64,000 nt of DNA, from assembly GCA_048267965.1 (NCBI GenBank), contig JBLWWK010000013.1, forward strand, positions 14,769 to 78,768. Reading direction: 5' to 3'. This DNA is from GCA-2705995 sp048267965 (GTDB lineage Bacteria; Bacteroidota; Bacteroidia; Flavobacteriales_G; Salibacteraceae). How positions within the stretch are numbered: position 1 is the stretch's first letter; each line of letters starts with the position of its first letter. A program made the translations under genes and the position numbers. Positions 16,974 to 25,906 of this stretch are shown here, piece by piece. Under the pieces are notes generated by a model. That model did not search any database. It saw only the letters and a program-made list of their open reading frames with translations, and was not told where the DNA came from.

Positions 16974-18383
16974 TTAAAGAGGACCAATAAAAGTGGTTTT
17001 CACGGTTTCAATTATTTCTTCACCGCTTCTAATGTTCACTTTTACATTGGTTTTTTGTCCGGTTAATTCGTCTTCTTCTAGGTAGATAAAGAGGGCTCCT
17101 TCTACGTATTCGCCTTTTTCTACTTTTCTAGATTGGCTGCCCACTAATTCTATTCTACCTGGGCCGTCAATTTCGAATGTAACAGGAATCTCTTGGGTTG
17201 TTTTATTAATAATCTTGTAATTGTAGAAGTTTCTGAATTTCCCAGTTTCGTATTCTTCAAACAACGTTCCGGGTGTTCTCAATACGGTTGCTTCTACATC
17301 GGTTCTTAGTGCCAGTAAAATAAATAACACAGAAACGAGCACACCTAACACGGCAGAATAAGCAATCATTCTAGGTGTGAAAGTAATTTTCTTTTGCTTG
17401 TTTTTAATTTGCTCTTCGCTGGCATAGCGAATTAAACCTCTTTCGAAGTTCAGCTTATCCATAATGGCATCGCACGCATCAATACAAGCTGTACAGTTAA
17501 TGCACTCTAACTGCGTACCGTTTCTAATGTCTATCCCTGTAGGGCAAACATCAACACATGCGTGACAATCGATACAATCACCTTTACCTTCAGCACTTCG
17601 ATCTTCGCGTTTTTTAAATCTACCTCTGTTCTCACCTCGCTCGAAATCGTAGGCTACAATAATCGATTTAGTGTCGAGCAACACGCCTTGTAAGCGACCG
17701 TAAGGACAAACCACGGTACATACTTGTTCTCTAAATCGCGCAAAAACTCCGTAAAAAACAGTGGTAAAAATAATCATGGCTGTTAGGCCTCCCACATGAT
17801 TTTTAGGTGAGTCTGTCACCAATTTCACCAACTCATCACTTCCAATTAAATAAGCTAAAAAAGTATTGGCGATTAAGAACGAAATCAGGAAGAATATAGC
17901 GTTTTTCGACACCTTTTTTCTAATCTTTTCAGCATCCCATTTCTGTTTATTGAGCTTGCGCTGCTTTTGCCAATCGCCTTCAATCCAGTATTCAATTTTG
18001 CGAAAAACCATTTCCATAAAAATGGTTTGTGGGCACACCCATCCGCAGAATAAACGACCGTAAATAACCGTGAAGAGAATAATGAAAACAATCATTGTAA
18101 TCGTACCGATTACAAAGAGGTAGAAATCTTGAGGCCAGAAAATCTGACCAAAAATCACAAACTTTCTATCGAGCACATTGATCATTAAAAGAGGTTCACC
18201 ACCAATTTTAATCCACGGCCCAGCAAAAAGCACAGTAAGGAGAACATAACTTAAGTATGTTCTCCATTTGTAAAAATTACCTTTTGGCTTTTTAGGATAG
18301 ATCCAATTACGTTTCCCATCTTCATTGATGGTTGCAATTCTATCGCGAAACGCGTCCCTGTTTACTTCTTGTTCAATTCCCAT
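16974..18383 (-). CDS. ccoG: CcoG/FixG, cbb3 oxidase accessory iron-sulfur protein
   Basis: A 469-residue membrane protein with about five helices, 4Fe-4S motifs and a C-terminal Ig-like domain. Visible pieces: GRLFCGWVCPQTIFMEMVF, CTVVCPYGRLQGV, and the ferredoxin pair GDCIDCHACVDVCPTGI and CINCTACIDACD. CcoG reduces Cu(II) to Cu(I) for delivery to the CuB centre of cbb3 oxidase. The periplasmic C-terminus (KIINKTTQEIPVTFEIDG) forms the FixG immunoglobulin-like domain. The length is typical. It lies between ccoP and ccoH in one transcriptional direction. Confidence 0.95.
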   Translation of the reverse strand: MGIEQEVNRDAFRDRIATINEDGKRNWIYPKKPKGNFYKWRTYLSYVLLTVLFAGPWIKIGGEPLLMINVLDRKFVIFGQIFWPQDFYLFVIGTITMIVFIILFTVIYGRLFCGWVCPQTIFMEMVFRKIEYWIEGDWQKQRKLNKQKWDAEKIRKKVSKNAIFFLISFLIANTFLAYLIGSDELVKLVTDSPKNHVGGLTAMIIFTTVFYGVFARFREQVCTVVCPYGRLQGVLLDTKSIIVAYDFERGENRGRFKKREDRSAEGKGDCIDCHACVDVCPTGIDIRNGTQLECINCTACIDACDAIMDKLNFERGLIRYASEEQIKNKQKKITFTPRMIAYSAVLGVLVSVLFILLALRTDVEATVLRTPGTLFEEYETGKFRNFYNYKIINKTTQEIPVTFEIDGPGRIELVGSQSRKVEKGEYVEGALFIYLEEDELTGQKTNVKVNIRSGEEIIETVKTTFIGPL

Positions 18384-18442
18384 TTTTCTTTAATAAAAAC
18401 GTGTTTGATAAGGGGTAGGATCCTTATGTATTCCGTTTATTT

Positions 18443-19609
18443 CTAAAGAGTAGCCATTTGTTCTGCATCTGCAGTAGCTGTAGAATCTACTACTGTAGAA
18501 TCTGCTGGTGCTTCTTGAGTTTCTTCGGTAGGAACCCAAATTTCACCTTCAGGAGCTTTAGCATTAGCTGGGTTAGTTCCCCCTAGCGTTAAAACATAAC
18601 TAGCTACTTTTTGCATTTGAGGAGGAGTTAATTGGTCTTCCCAAGCAATCATTGATTTACCGGCAACTCCGTATTTAATTGTTTTAAAGATGTTTTTGAC
18701 TCCACCGCCATGCAACCAGTACTCATCGGTAAGGTTCGGACCCGCCATACCTTCACCCTCTTTACCGTGGCAAGTAGCGCAGAAAGTATCAAACGTTTCT
18801 TTCCCTTCAGCTAAAGCACTTGCATCTTCAACGGCTACAACATTAGACTCGTCAATGTTTGATGCCAAAGAAGCCAAGTAAGCTTCTCTCTCTGCTTCTG
18901 CTTTTTGCATTTCTGCTCTATACTCTTGTTGAGAAATATTTCCTCCTAAGTAAAACTCGTAGTAGCCAATATAAAGAACGGCACAACCAATAGTTACATA
19001 GAAACCAAGCACCCACCATGGTGGTAGATTATTATCTAGCTCCTGAATACCATCGTAATCGTGGTCGGTTAAAACATCTTCTTCTTCTTCTACTGGTACA
19101 GCATCTGTCATCTTTGCCATCATACGATCCCAAAGAGAAACTACTTCTTTCTCTCCTTGCGCTTCAACGGTAAGAACGTTAACCAGCTTTTTAAGCGTGT
19201 AAAGCAGAATTATAATACCAGTTAATAAAACCCCGTTAAGTGTAATTAACAAGTTCTGAATGCTTTCACTCTCTGTAAAACCAATACTTTCTACTCCAGT
19301 TGTTTGTGCAGAAGCCGTAGTTGCAGAAAGCATAAAACCAATTACTAGAATAGCTGTAGTGTTTTTAGCATTCAAAATCTTTTTCCACATGCTAGAATTA
19401 CCAGTAAAACTCTTAATAATGTTTGCAACTGTGAAAAGAAGAATAATCTGAAACACAAGCATTCCGGTAAGTAGCCAAAATTTCATCTCACCTGAAAGAG
19501 CCGTAGCACCATCGAAACTTTCTGTTGTTTCTTGTGCTAACACAGGTAAGCTCAACAAAGGCGCTATGGCTAGTAGCAGACCTTTTTTTATTGTTTTCTT
19601 ATTAAGCAT
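18443..19609 (-). CDS. ccoP: CcoP, cbb3 oxidase diheme-type subunit III with a single visible c-heme motif
   Basis: A 388-residue membrane subunit. An N-terminal signal-like helix (LLLAIAPLLSLPVLA) is followed by three membrane helices, the CcoP N-terminal domain signature DHDYDGIQELDNNLPPWW (near 187-204), a further helix (FYVTIGCAVLYIGYYEFYL), and one cytochrome c domain with FCATCHGKEGEGMAGPNL near residue 278. Only one CxxCH is present, whereas the classical proteobacterial CcoP has two. The protein ends in an acidic, Ala/Thr-rich tail. It carries electrons from periplasmic cytochrome c to CcoO and CcoN. Copies of GGTAGGAACC lie within it (18527) and just beyond ccoQ. Confidence 0.9.
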   Translation of the reverse strand: MLNKKTIKKGLLLAIAPLLSLPVLAQETTESFDGATALSGEMKFWLLTGMLVFQIILLFTVANIIKSFTGNSSMWKKILNAKNTTAILVIGFMLSATTASAQTTGVESIGFTESESIQNLLITLNGVLLTGIIILLYTLKKLVNVLTVEAQGEKEVVSLWDRMMAKMTDAVPVEEEEDVLTDHDYDGIQELDNNLPPWWVLGFYVTIGCAVLYIGYYEFYLGGNISQQEYRAEMQKAEAEREAYLASLASNIDESNVVAVEDASALAEGKETFDTFCATCHGKEGEGMAGPNLTDEYWLHGGGVKNIFKTIKYGVAGKSMIAWEDQLTPPQMQKVASYVLTLGGTNPANAKAPEGEIWVPTEETQEAPADSTVVDSTATADAEQMATL

Positions 19610-19634
19610 AGCTCGGGTATTGTTTTAGTATTTT

Positions 19635-19829
19635 TTATAGTTGAGATGTAGGTGAACCTTCATCGTCTTTAAAAGGTAATTCTGCCATTTCTGTCATATA
19701 TTCTTTTCTTGCGGCAATAACATAAGCCACCATCAGAATAAAAACAGAGAAGAAAAGTAGAAATGAAATGATGGGATAGATATCAATATCAGATATCGTT
19801 GCCATGTGATTTTTAATAAACTTAAGCAT
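19635..19829 (-). CDS. ccoQ: CcoQ-like small cbb3 oxidase subunit
   Basis: A 64-residue protein with one membrane helix (YPIISFLLFFSVFILMVAYVIAA) and a charged cytoplasmic tail (RKEYMTEMAELPFKDDEG). Position between ccoNO and ccoP, size and topology fit CcoQ, which stabilises the cbb3 complex. The start may be ATG 19829 or the internal ATG at 19805 (MATISDIDIYP); sequence alone does not decide. It is separated from ccoNO by 65 bases that hold a perfect hairpin of the GGTAGGAACC motif. Confidence 0.85.
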   Translation of the reverse strand: MLKFIKNHMATISDIDIYPIISFLLFFSVFILMVAYVIAARKEYMTEMAELPFKDDEGSPTSQL

Positions 19830-19844
19830 ATCAATTTCGATTTT

Positions 19845-19876
19845 GGGTTCCTACTACTTTTATGCAGTAGGAACCC
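19845..19876. repeat. Hairpin made of two facing GGTAGGAACC motifs in the cco operon
   Basis: GGGTTCCTACT at 19845-19855 and its exact reverse complement AGTAGGAACCC at 19866-19876 flank a ten-base loop, in the gap between ccoNO and ccoQ. The stem is strong but no T-run follows on the transcribed (minus) strand, so it looks less like a terminator than an RNA-stability or intercistronic hairpin. The same arrangement is known for paired uptake sequences in Neisseria and Haemophilus. Confidence 0.85.
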
Positions 19877-19894
19877 GATTACTTTTCAGTTAAA

Positions 19895-22144
19895 TTATTT
19901 CTCAGCAGATTCAGTTGCTCCTTCGTCTTGAGTAATATCTCTACCCAATCTGTGCAGGTAAGCAATTAAGGCTACAATTTCTTTATTCGGATCAGCATTT
20001 CGAATGCCTTCTTCTTTCAAATCATTGTAGATTTTCTGCTGTTGCGCTTGCAAGTCTGCTACTGCTTGTTGTTCGTATCCTTCAGGATAAGGAACCCCAA
20101 GTGTTCTCATGGCAGAAATTTTCTTTTCGATGTCTGAGTAATCCAAATCATCTTCAATCATCCAAGGGTATGGAGGCATGATACTTCCTGCTGAAGTTGA
20201 AGTTGGATCGTACATGTGGTTATAATGCCAAGATGCGTTTTTATACATCTTACCGCCTACTTCCCCTTCTCTATGTAAATCTGGACCCGTTCTTTTAGAA
20301 CCCCATAAGAATGGGTGATCGTAAACAAACTCACCCGCTTTAGAGTATTCACCGTAACGAGCCACTTCTGAACGGAACGGACGTATCATTTGAGAGTGAC
20401 AGTTATTACAGCCTTCTCTAATGTAAAGGTCTCTACCTTCTAACTCAAGCGGTGTGTAAGGTTTTACAGAAGAAATGGTAGGTACATTTGATTTCACCAA
20501 GAAGGTAGGAACCATCTCGATTGCACCACCAATGGCCACTGCGATAAAAGACCAGAACAATAATTGCATTGGTTTTCTTTCAATCCAACGGTGCCAGTGT
20601 TCTCCTTTTGCTTTTTTGTACACTTTTACCATTGCTGGAGCAGATGCTTTTTCATTGGCTAAGAAAGAACCGCTAGTTGCTGTTTTCCAAAGGTTGACAA
20701 CTGCTAAAATTGCACCTGTAAAGTAAAGCAAGCCACCAATTGCACGTAAAGCAAACATGGGTTTAATCTGCGTTACAGTTTCTAAGAAGTTAGGATAAGC
20801 TAACATTCCTTCGTCTGTAAATTGCTTCCACATAGAAGCCTGTGTCCAACCTGCCCAGTACATTGGCAACGTCCAGAATACAATACCTAACGTACCAATC
20901 CAGAAATGCATGTTGGCCAATTTAGTAGACCATAACTTGGTTCTCCACATTCTTGGGAACAACCAATAAAGCACCCCAAAAGTCATAAAACCATTCCATC
21001 CTAAACCACCTACGTGAACGTGAGCAGGAATCCAATCGGTGTAGTGAGCAATCGCATTTAAGTTTTTCAACGAAAGCATAGGGCCTTCGAAAGTAGCCAT
21101 ACCATAAGCTGTAATCGCTACTACCATGAATTTCAAAATAGGATCTTCGCGTACTTTATCCCAAGCTCCTCTTAAGGTTAACAAACCGTTGATCATACCA
21201 CCCCATGAAGGGAAAATCAACATCACTGAGAATACGGTTCCTAAAGATTGAGCCCAATCTGGAAGTGCTGTGTACAACAAGTGGTGAGGTCCAGCCCAGA
21301 TGTAGATAAAGATTAGCGCCCAGAAGTGAATAATCGAAAGTCGGTATGAGTAAACCGGACGATTAGCCGCTTTAGGAACAAAATAATACATTAAACCTAA
21401 GAATGGCGTAGTTAAGAAGAATGCTACCGCATTGTGGCCATACCACCATTGCACCAATGCATCTTGAACACCTGCATACCAGCTGTAAGATTTCATGAAA
21501 GTTACTGGTAACTCGAAAGAGTTAACAACATGTAGCATAGCTACTGTAACAAATGTGGCAATGTAGAACCAGATTGCAACGTATAAATGGCGCTCTCTTC
21601 TTTTAATGATGGTCATCATCATATTGATACCAAACACCAACCAGATTAAGGTGATGGCAATATCAATAGGCCATTCTAATTCTGCATACTCTTTACTGGT
21701 ATTGTACCCTAAAGGAAGCGTAATGGCCGCAGATAAAATAATCAATTGCCAGCCCCAAAAGTTAATATTAGAAAGAGCTTTACTCCACATAGGAGTTTTC
21801 AAGAGACGTGGTAGAGAGTAATACACACCCGCAAAAATTGCATTACCTACAAAGGCAAAGATTACTGCGTTAGTGTGTAACGGACGAATTCTACCGAAAG
21901 TGATAAATTCAATTCCTGCGTTAATTTGAGGAAAAACCAATTCTAAAGCAGCGGTTAAACCTACCAACATTCCAATAACACCAAACACCAAAGTGGCAAT
22001 CGAGAAATTGCGAACAATGGTATTGTCGTATTCAAAATGCTCAACGTTGGCAGTCGTTTTCGCCTCTACTTTCTTTTTAATTTCATCAGCCCCAGAAACA
22101 TGCTTTTGGTTATCTGCTGCTGCTTGTTCGTTGTTTTCAGCCAT
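19895..22144 (-). CDS. ccoNO: Fused CcoN-CcoO, catalytic and monoheme subunits of cbb3 cytochrome oxidase
   Basis: A 749-residue fusion. Residues about 50-500 form the twelve-helix heme-copper oxidase subunit I (ALELVFPQ, WWYGHNAVAFFLTTPFLGLMY, IWAGPHHLLYTALPDW, HVHVGGLGWNGFMTFGVLYW), with the His residues needed for heme b, heme b3 and CuB. From about residue 530 a membrane anchor and CcoO domain follow, with EGCNNCHSQMIRPF at about 575 binding one c heme, and GTKRTGPDLHREG-like sequence (GSKRTGPDLHREGE). It reduces O2 to water with high affinity and pumps protons. Fusion of CcoN and CcoO is usual in Bacteroidota but not in Proteobacteria. Confidence 0.95.
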   Translation of the reverse strand: MAENNEQAAADNQKHVSGADEIKKKVEAKTTANVEHFEYDNTIVRNFSIATLVFGVIGMLVGLTAALELVFPQINAGIEFITFGRIRPLHTNAVIFAFVGNAIFAGVYYSLPRLLKTPMWSKALSNINFWGWQLIILSAAITLPLGYNTSKEYAELEWPIDIAITLIWLVFGINMMMTIIKRRERHLYVAIWFYIATFVTVAMLHVVNSFELPVTFMKSYSWYAGVQDALVQWWYGHNAVAFFLTTPFLGLMYYFVPKAANRPVYSYRLSIIHFWALIFIYIWAGPHHLLYTALPDWAQSLGTVFSVMLIFPSWGGMINGLLTLRGAWDKVREDPILKFMVVAITAYGMATFEGPMLSLKNLNAIAHYTDWIPAHVHVGGLGWNGFMTFGVLYWLFPRMWRTKLWSTKLANMHFWIGTLGIVFWTLPMYWAGWTQASMWKQFTDEGMLAYPNFLETVTQIKPMFALRAIGGLLYFTGAILAVVNLWKTATSGSFLANEKASAPAMVKVYKKAKGEHWHRWIERKPMQLLFWSFIAVAIGGAIEMVPTFLVKSNVPTISSVKPYTPLELEGRDLYIREGCNNCHSQMIRPFRSEVARYGEYSKAGEFVYDHPFLWGSKRTGPDLHREGEVGGKMYKNASWHYNHMYDPTSTSAGSIMPPYPWMIEDDLDYSDIEKKISAMRTLGVPYPEGYEQQAVADLQAQQQKIYNDLKEEGIRNADPNKEIVALIAYLHRLGRDITQDEGATESAEK

Positions 22145-22159
22145 TACTATTTATTGAGA

Positions 22160-22315
22160 TTATTTCGATTGAGTTTTTTGTTCTTCAAAGAGTATTCTCA
22201 CAGACGGAGTATAGTCATCTTCATATTGTCCATTCTTAATGGACCAAATAAATGCCCCTAGAAATACCAGGGCTACTACGAGACTAAATGCGATTAGGAT
22301 ATAAATTACACTCAT
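22160..22315 (-). CDS. ccoS: CcoS, cbb3 oxidase assembly protein
   Basis: A short gene of 51 codons read directly from the minus strand. The ATG is at 22315-22313 and the stop at 22162-22160. The product starts MSVIYILIAFSLVVALVFLG (one membrane helix), continues AFIWSIKNGQYEDD and ends in a charged tail (RILFEEQKTQSK). The helix followed by WSIKNGQYEDDYTPSVRIL is the CcoS signature. CcoS is needed to insert heme and copper into cbb3 oxidase. It lies between ccoI and ccoNO, 15 bases before the ccoNO start, in the canonical order. Confidence 0.93.
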   Translation of the reverse strand: MSVIYILIAFSLVVALVFLGAFIWSIKNGQYEDDYTPSVRILFEEQKTQSK

Positions 22316-22420
22316 TGGCTTGTGACATTTTAATGACAATACAAATGTTGTAATCTACCCACAAGTAAAATATGAGAGCTATCAACGGTATAAATGACTT
22401 TCGTCAGTTTTTAACTCTTG

Positions 22421-24820
22421 TTAAGATTTATTTTCTTTTATACCTTTTGCAGACCAGTTAGAAGCAATGGTTACAAACCCTACCACAGACACCGAACTTA
22501 ACGGCATTAAAACTGCTGCAAATAAAGGAGTTACCAAACCTTGAACAGCAAATATTAACCCGATTATGTTGTACGTTAGTGAGATTACAAAACTGGATCT
22601 TACAATTTTGAGGGCTTTTTTAGAAAACGCCAATAACTGATCTAACAGCGCAAATTGATCGGCATCTAGAATGGCATCACAGGCAGGTGAAAAGTTGTAA
22701 ACATCATCAGAAATAGCGATTCCAACATCGGCTTGTTTCAAAGCACCTGCATCGTTTAAACCATCGCCAATCATCAATACCTTGTGACCCTTTTTTTGCA
22801 ATTCTTCGATGTAGGTTAACTTCCCTTCGGGTTTTTGATTGAAATGCATTCGGTTCCTACCGAAATACGTTTCGAAATAACCCTTTTCTAAATCGTTATC
22901 TCCACTTAATAAATGCAACTCATAATGAGAACCTAAAGTGGTTAAAACCGTTTCTAAATGCGGCCTGTACTCTTTTCTAATTACGAAATACCCGAGCACT
23001 TTCCCGTCTTTTTCTACAAATACTTGAGACGCTTTATCGGCCTTCTGCGTTTTTTGATGGAGCCACTTAGCACTACCGATTCTATAAGTATGGTTATGCA
23101 CGGTGGCCACAACGCCTTTCCCCACTATTTCTTCGAAGGAACCCACCTCCGTTATTTCCACATTTAACCCATTGAAAATAGCCTTCGACAAAGGATGTGT
23201 ACTGTTTTTAACAACGGCTTTTATTTCTATTCGCTCTTCTTCTGAAAGCTCTGTGCCTTGATACGCTAGTTTTACTCCAGTACTCTGAGTGAGTGTTCCT
23301 GTTTTATCGAAAACTACGGCAGTAATGCCTGCCATTTTCTCAATTACTTGCGTGTTTTTTAGGTAAAATGCCAACTTCCCAAAAATGCGAATGGTATTAC
23401 CAAACGTAAACGGAACGGTTAATGCGAGTGCACACGGACAAGCAATAATAAGCACAGCTGTAAAGGTTTTAATGGCCATTGAAACATCGGTTCTTAGCCA
23501 GAAAAACAGGGTGATAAAAGCTATTGAAAGAATAAAAATTGTGAAATATTTGCTCACATTATCGAGCAGCGAATTCATTCTTGATTCTTCTTTCTGAAAA
23601 GCTTCTTGGTTCCACAAACGGGTGAGGTACGATTGAGAGACAGGACGAACAATTTTTAGCCGAACGCCTAAACCTACTTGCCTACCGCCAGCGAAAATCA
23701 CCTCGTTTTTAATTTTCTTTACAGGAACCGACTCACCTGTAACAAAACTGTAATCGATCTCAGTTTGATCGGAAATTAACTCTGAATCTGCTGGTACAAT
23801 TTCTTGATTGCGCAACTCAATAATATCGTTTACCTCAAGGGTTTGTACCGGAACGGCCTCTTCTTTTCCATCGCGAATTCTAGTCACCGCCACAGGGAAA
23901 TAACTTTGGTAATCACGATCGAAACTCAACGCCTGATACGTTCTATTTTGATACCATTTACCCACCAACAACAAGAAAATAAGCATGGTGAAACTATCCA
24001 TAAAACCAGCTCCACTAATGGTTAAAATCTCGTAGGCACTTCTGCTAAACAAAGCGATAATACCAATCGAAATGGGTAAATCGATGTTGATAAACTTGTT
24101 TTTTAACGCTTTGTAGGCACTAATAAAATAATCTTGCGCGCTGTACAACAAAACAGGCAACGCTAAAATGAGGTTCAAATAGCCAAACAATATTTTGTAT
24201 TGACGGTCAAACTCGGCTCCTTCAGATAAATATTCTGGAAAACTCAGCAGCATAATGTTTCCAAAACAGAAGCCTGCAATTCCTAATTTGTACAAGAAAG
24301 TACGGTTGTTGGTCTTTACTTTCTTTTTGTTGAAATTCTCTAACGAAATGGTAGGCGCATACCCTACGCTATCCATTAAATCGACCACTTCTCGCAACGA
24401 AACTTCTTCTTTCTGAAAAGTGATGTATACCTCTTTTTTCAAGAAATTAACTTGCGACTGAATTACCCCCGGATTTAATCGATTAAGGTTTTCAAGTAGC
24501 CAGATACAAGAACTACAGTGGATTTTAGGCACATAGAATTTTATTTTGGCAATTCCCGCATCGTCAAACTCAAATAAATTTTTCTGAATCTCTTCGTTGT
24601 CGAGGTAGGCAAATTTATCCGTTTGCTGTGTTTTCATCTTAATCCCCGGATTCTTCTCCAAATCGTAATAAGAACACATATCGTTCTCATTCAAAATCTC
24701 GTAAACGGTTTTGCACCCCAAACAGCAAAAATTCTTGTCGTATTCGTGAATTATCTCCGCATCACAATCACTACCACAGTGATAACACTTCTCTACCTCT
24801 TCCACCACTTGTTGTTTCAT
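22421..24820 (-). CDS. ccoI: CcoI/FixI-type copper-transporting P1B ATPase
   Basis: From ATG 24820 the protein has 799 residues; a reading to 24871 would need a TTG start. The N-terminus has a Cys-rich metal-binding region (CYHCGSDC, FCCLGC) and a heavy-metal domain (IHCSSCIWLLENL). Eight membrane helices surround the actuator (FVTGESVPV), the copper-binding CPCALALTVPF near residue 463, the phosphorylation site DKTGTLTQ near 507 and the hinge MIGDGLNDAGALKQADVGIAI. CcoI exports copper for assembly of the CuB site. It is the first gene of the cbb3 cluster, 105 bases before ccoS, with a perfect palindrome just upstream of its start. Confidence 0.94.
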   Translation of the reverse strand: MKQQVVEEVEKCYHCGSDCDAEIIHEYDKNFCCLGCKTVYEILNENDMCSYYDLEKNPGIKMKTQQTDKFAYLDNEEIQKNLFEFDDAGIAKIKFYVPKIHCSSCIWLLENLNRLNPGVIQSQVNFLKKEVYITFQKEEVSLREVVDLMDSVGYAPTISLENFNKKKVKTNNRTFLYKLGIAGFCFGNIMLLSFPEYLSEGAEFDRQYKILFGYLNLILALPVLLYSAQDYFISAYKALKNKFINIDLPISIGIIALFSRSAYEILTISGAGFMDSFTMLIFLLLVGKWYQNRTYQALSFDRDYQSYFPVAVTRIRDGKEEAVPVQTLEVNDIIELRNQEIVPADSELISDQTEIDYSFVTGESVPVKKIKNEVIFAGGRQVGLGVRLKIVRPVSQSYLTRLWNQEAFQKEESRMNSLLDNVSKYFTIFILSIAFITLFFWLRTDVSMAIKTFTAVLIIACPCALALTVPFTFGNTIRIFGKLAFYLKNTQVIEKMAGITAVVFDKTGTLTQSTGVKLAYQGTELSEEERIEIKAVVKNSTHPLSKAIFNGLNVEITEVGSFEEIVGKGVVATVHNHTYRIGSAKWLHQKTQKADKASQVFVEKDGKVLGYFVIRKEYRPHLETVLTTLGSHYELHLLSGDNDLEKGYFETYFGRNRMHFNQKPEGKLTYIEELQKKGHKVLMIGDGLNDAGALKQADVGIAISDDVYNFSPACDAILDADQFALLDQLLAFSKKALKIVRSSFVISLTYNIIGLIFAVQGLVTPLFAAVLMPLSSVSVVGFVTIASNWSAKGIKENKS

Positions 24821-24857
24821 TCGACTGCAAATTTCGAACGGAACAACCGCAAACAAA

Positions 24858-24871
24858 ATGACAATTGTCAA
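24858..24871. promoter_or_regulatory. FNR/CRP-type palindrome upstream of ccoI
   Basis: ATGACAATTGTCAA contains the perfect 12-base palindrome TGACAATTGTCA at 24859-24870. It differs by one base from the TTGACnnnnGTCAA form used by many FNR/CRP-family regulators. It lies 38 bases before the ccoI start and 28 bases before the divergent lipoprotein start, so it could control either. Oxygen-responsive control of cbb3 genes is common, but here it is inferred. Confidence 0.5.
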
Positions 24872-24898
24872 CTTTCAAATTATCACTAAATTCGGTGT

Positions 24899-25399
24899 AT
24901 GGTTTATAGACAATCGCCAAATTATTTTAGCCATCTACTTTTCTTCGTTGCCCTTTTAACGGTAGGAACCGCTTGTTCACGACTAGAAACCGACCCTCCT
25001 ACTACAGTAAACAACACCTTAGTAGATACTCGTTCGCCCGAATTGACCAACAATTACATTAAAAGATGGAAAATTCAGTCGATTACTTTAAACGACACAA
25101 CCCACATACCGATAGATTCTTGTCGGTTAGACGATGAATACGAATTTCATTTCGATGGCTTTTTTCAGCTCGATTTAGGCACCGAAAAGTGTAATGGAGA
25201 AGAAACCGATGCCATTGAGGGCAATTGGCACTTTCAAGACGACAAAACACTCTTAAAAATTGAATACAATACTGGTCTAATTGGTCTTTTCGAAGTTTTT
25301 CAACTCGATAAGGTCAATTTAATTCTACAAGGCAATTCTTTTAACGATTCAGGAGAATTCATTGGAAAACAACAAATTCATTTCAGAGCTTTATCGTAA
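24899..25399 (+). CDS. Lipocalin-like lipoprotein
   Basis: A 166-residue protein with a lipoprotein signal peptide; the lipobox-like LLTVGTAC places the lipidated Cys near residue 26. The mature part (YIKRWKIQSITLNDT, EFHFDGFFQLDLGTEKCNG, IEGNWHFQDDKTLLKIEY) has the W-x-hydrophobic and GNWxF pattern of Bacteroidota lipocalin-like domains, which may bind a small hydrophobic ligand at the periplasmic or outer membrane face. It is divergent from ccoI and precedes the response regulator by 14 bases. An exact GGTAGGAACC copy encodes part of the lipobox region (Val-Gly-Thr). Confidence 0.65.
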   Translation: MVYRQSPNYFSHLLFFVALLTVGTACSRLETDPPTTVNNTLVDTRSPELTNNYIKRWKIQSITLNDTTHIPIDSCRLDDEYEFHFDGFFQLDLGTEKCNGEETDAIEGNWHFQDDKTLLKIEYNTGLIGLFEVFQLDKVNLILQGNSFNDSGEFIGKQQIHFRALS

Positions 25400-25413
25400 A
25401 TTAGCCCTCTTAA

Positions 25414-25797
25414 ATGCAACTTATGGAAGTTCAAAAAATACTTTTAGTGGACGATGACGACATTAATTTGTTTGTTGCAGACAAGGTTCTTTCCAAAGCC
25501 AACTTTTCGGTAACGAAGGCAAACAGCGGCCTCAAAGCCATTGAGCTTGCGGAAAACGAAAAATTTGATGCCATTCTAATGGATATTAATATGCCTGAAA
25601 TGAATGGAATTGAAACCACCCACATTATCAGAAAACAAGATTCACTTAACGCCTCTACTCCTGTTTTTGCCTTAACAGCCCACAACGAGTCTGAAGCTGA
25701 AAGAATAGCGAACGAAAATAACTTGAGTGGTTACCTCAAAAAACCCATCGAGTTAAAAGAGATTGAAGAGAAATTAAGTGCATTAGCCTCTAATTAA
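25414..25797 (+). CDS. Single-domain response regulator
   Basis: A 127-residue CheY-like receiver domain without an output domain. The acidic cluster LLVDDDD (near residues 10-16), the phosphoacceptor in ILMDINMPEMNG (near 56), FALTAHN and the conserved Lys in YLKKPIE are all present, so it should be phosphorylatable. The start may instead be ATG 25423 (MEVQKILLVDDD), which gives the usual receiver N-terminus. The cognate kinase is not adjacent. It is followed by a strong terminator. Confidence 0.9.
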   Translation: MQLMEVQKILLVDDDDINLFVADKVLSKANFSVTKANSGLKAIELAENEKFDAILMDINMPEMNGIETTHIIRKQDSLNASTPVFALTAHNESEAERIANENNLSGYLKKPIELKEIEEKLSALASN

Positions 25798-25849
25798 TCC
25801 TTTTTACTCCTTTCGATCAATTTCAACTTTTTCTAAAATATAAAGCATA

Positions 25850-25879
25850 AAAAAAGGCTGTCGAAAGACAGCCTTTTTT
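25850..25879. terminator. Bidirectional terminator with GAAA loop
   Basis: A 13-base stem AAAAAAGGCTGTC closes on a GAAA tetraloop (25863-25866), with A- and T-runs on either side. It lies between the convergent response-regulator and beta-propeller lipoprotein genes. The GGCTGTC stem recurs in the terminator at 38067-38099. Confidence 0.9.
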
Positions 25880-25906
25880 CAAATTAACCCTTTTGTAAGT
25901 GGGAAA

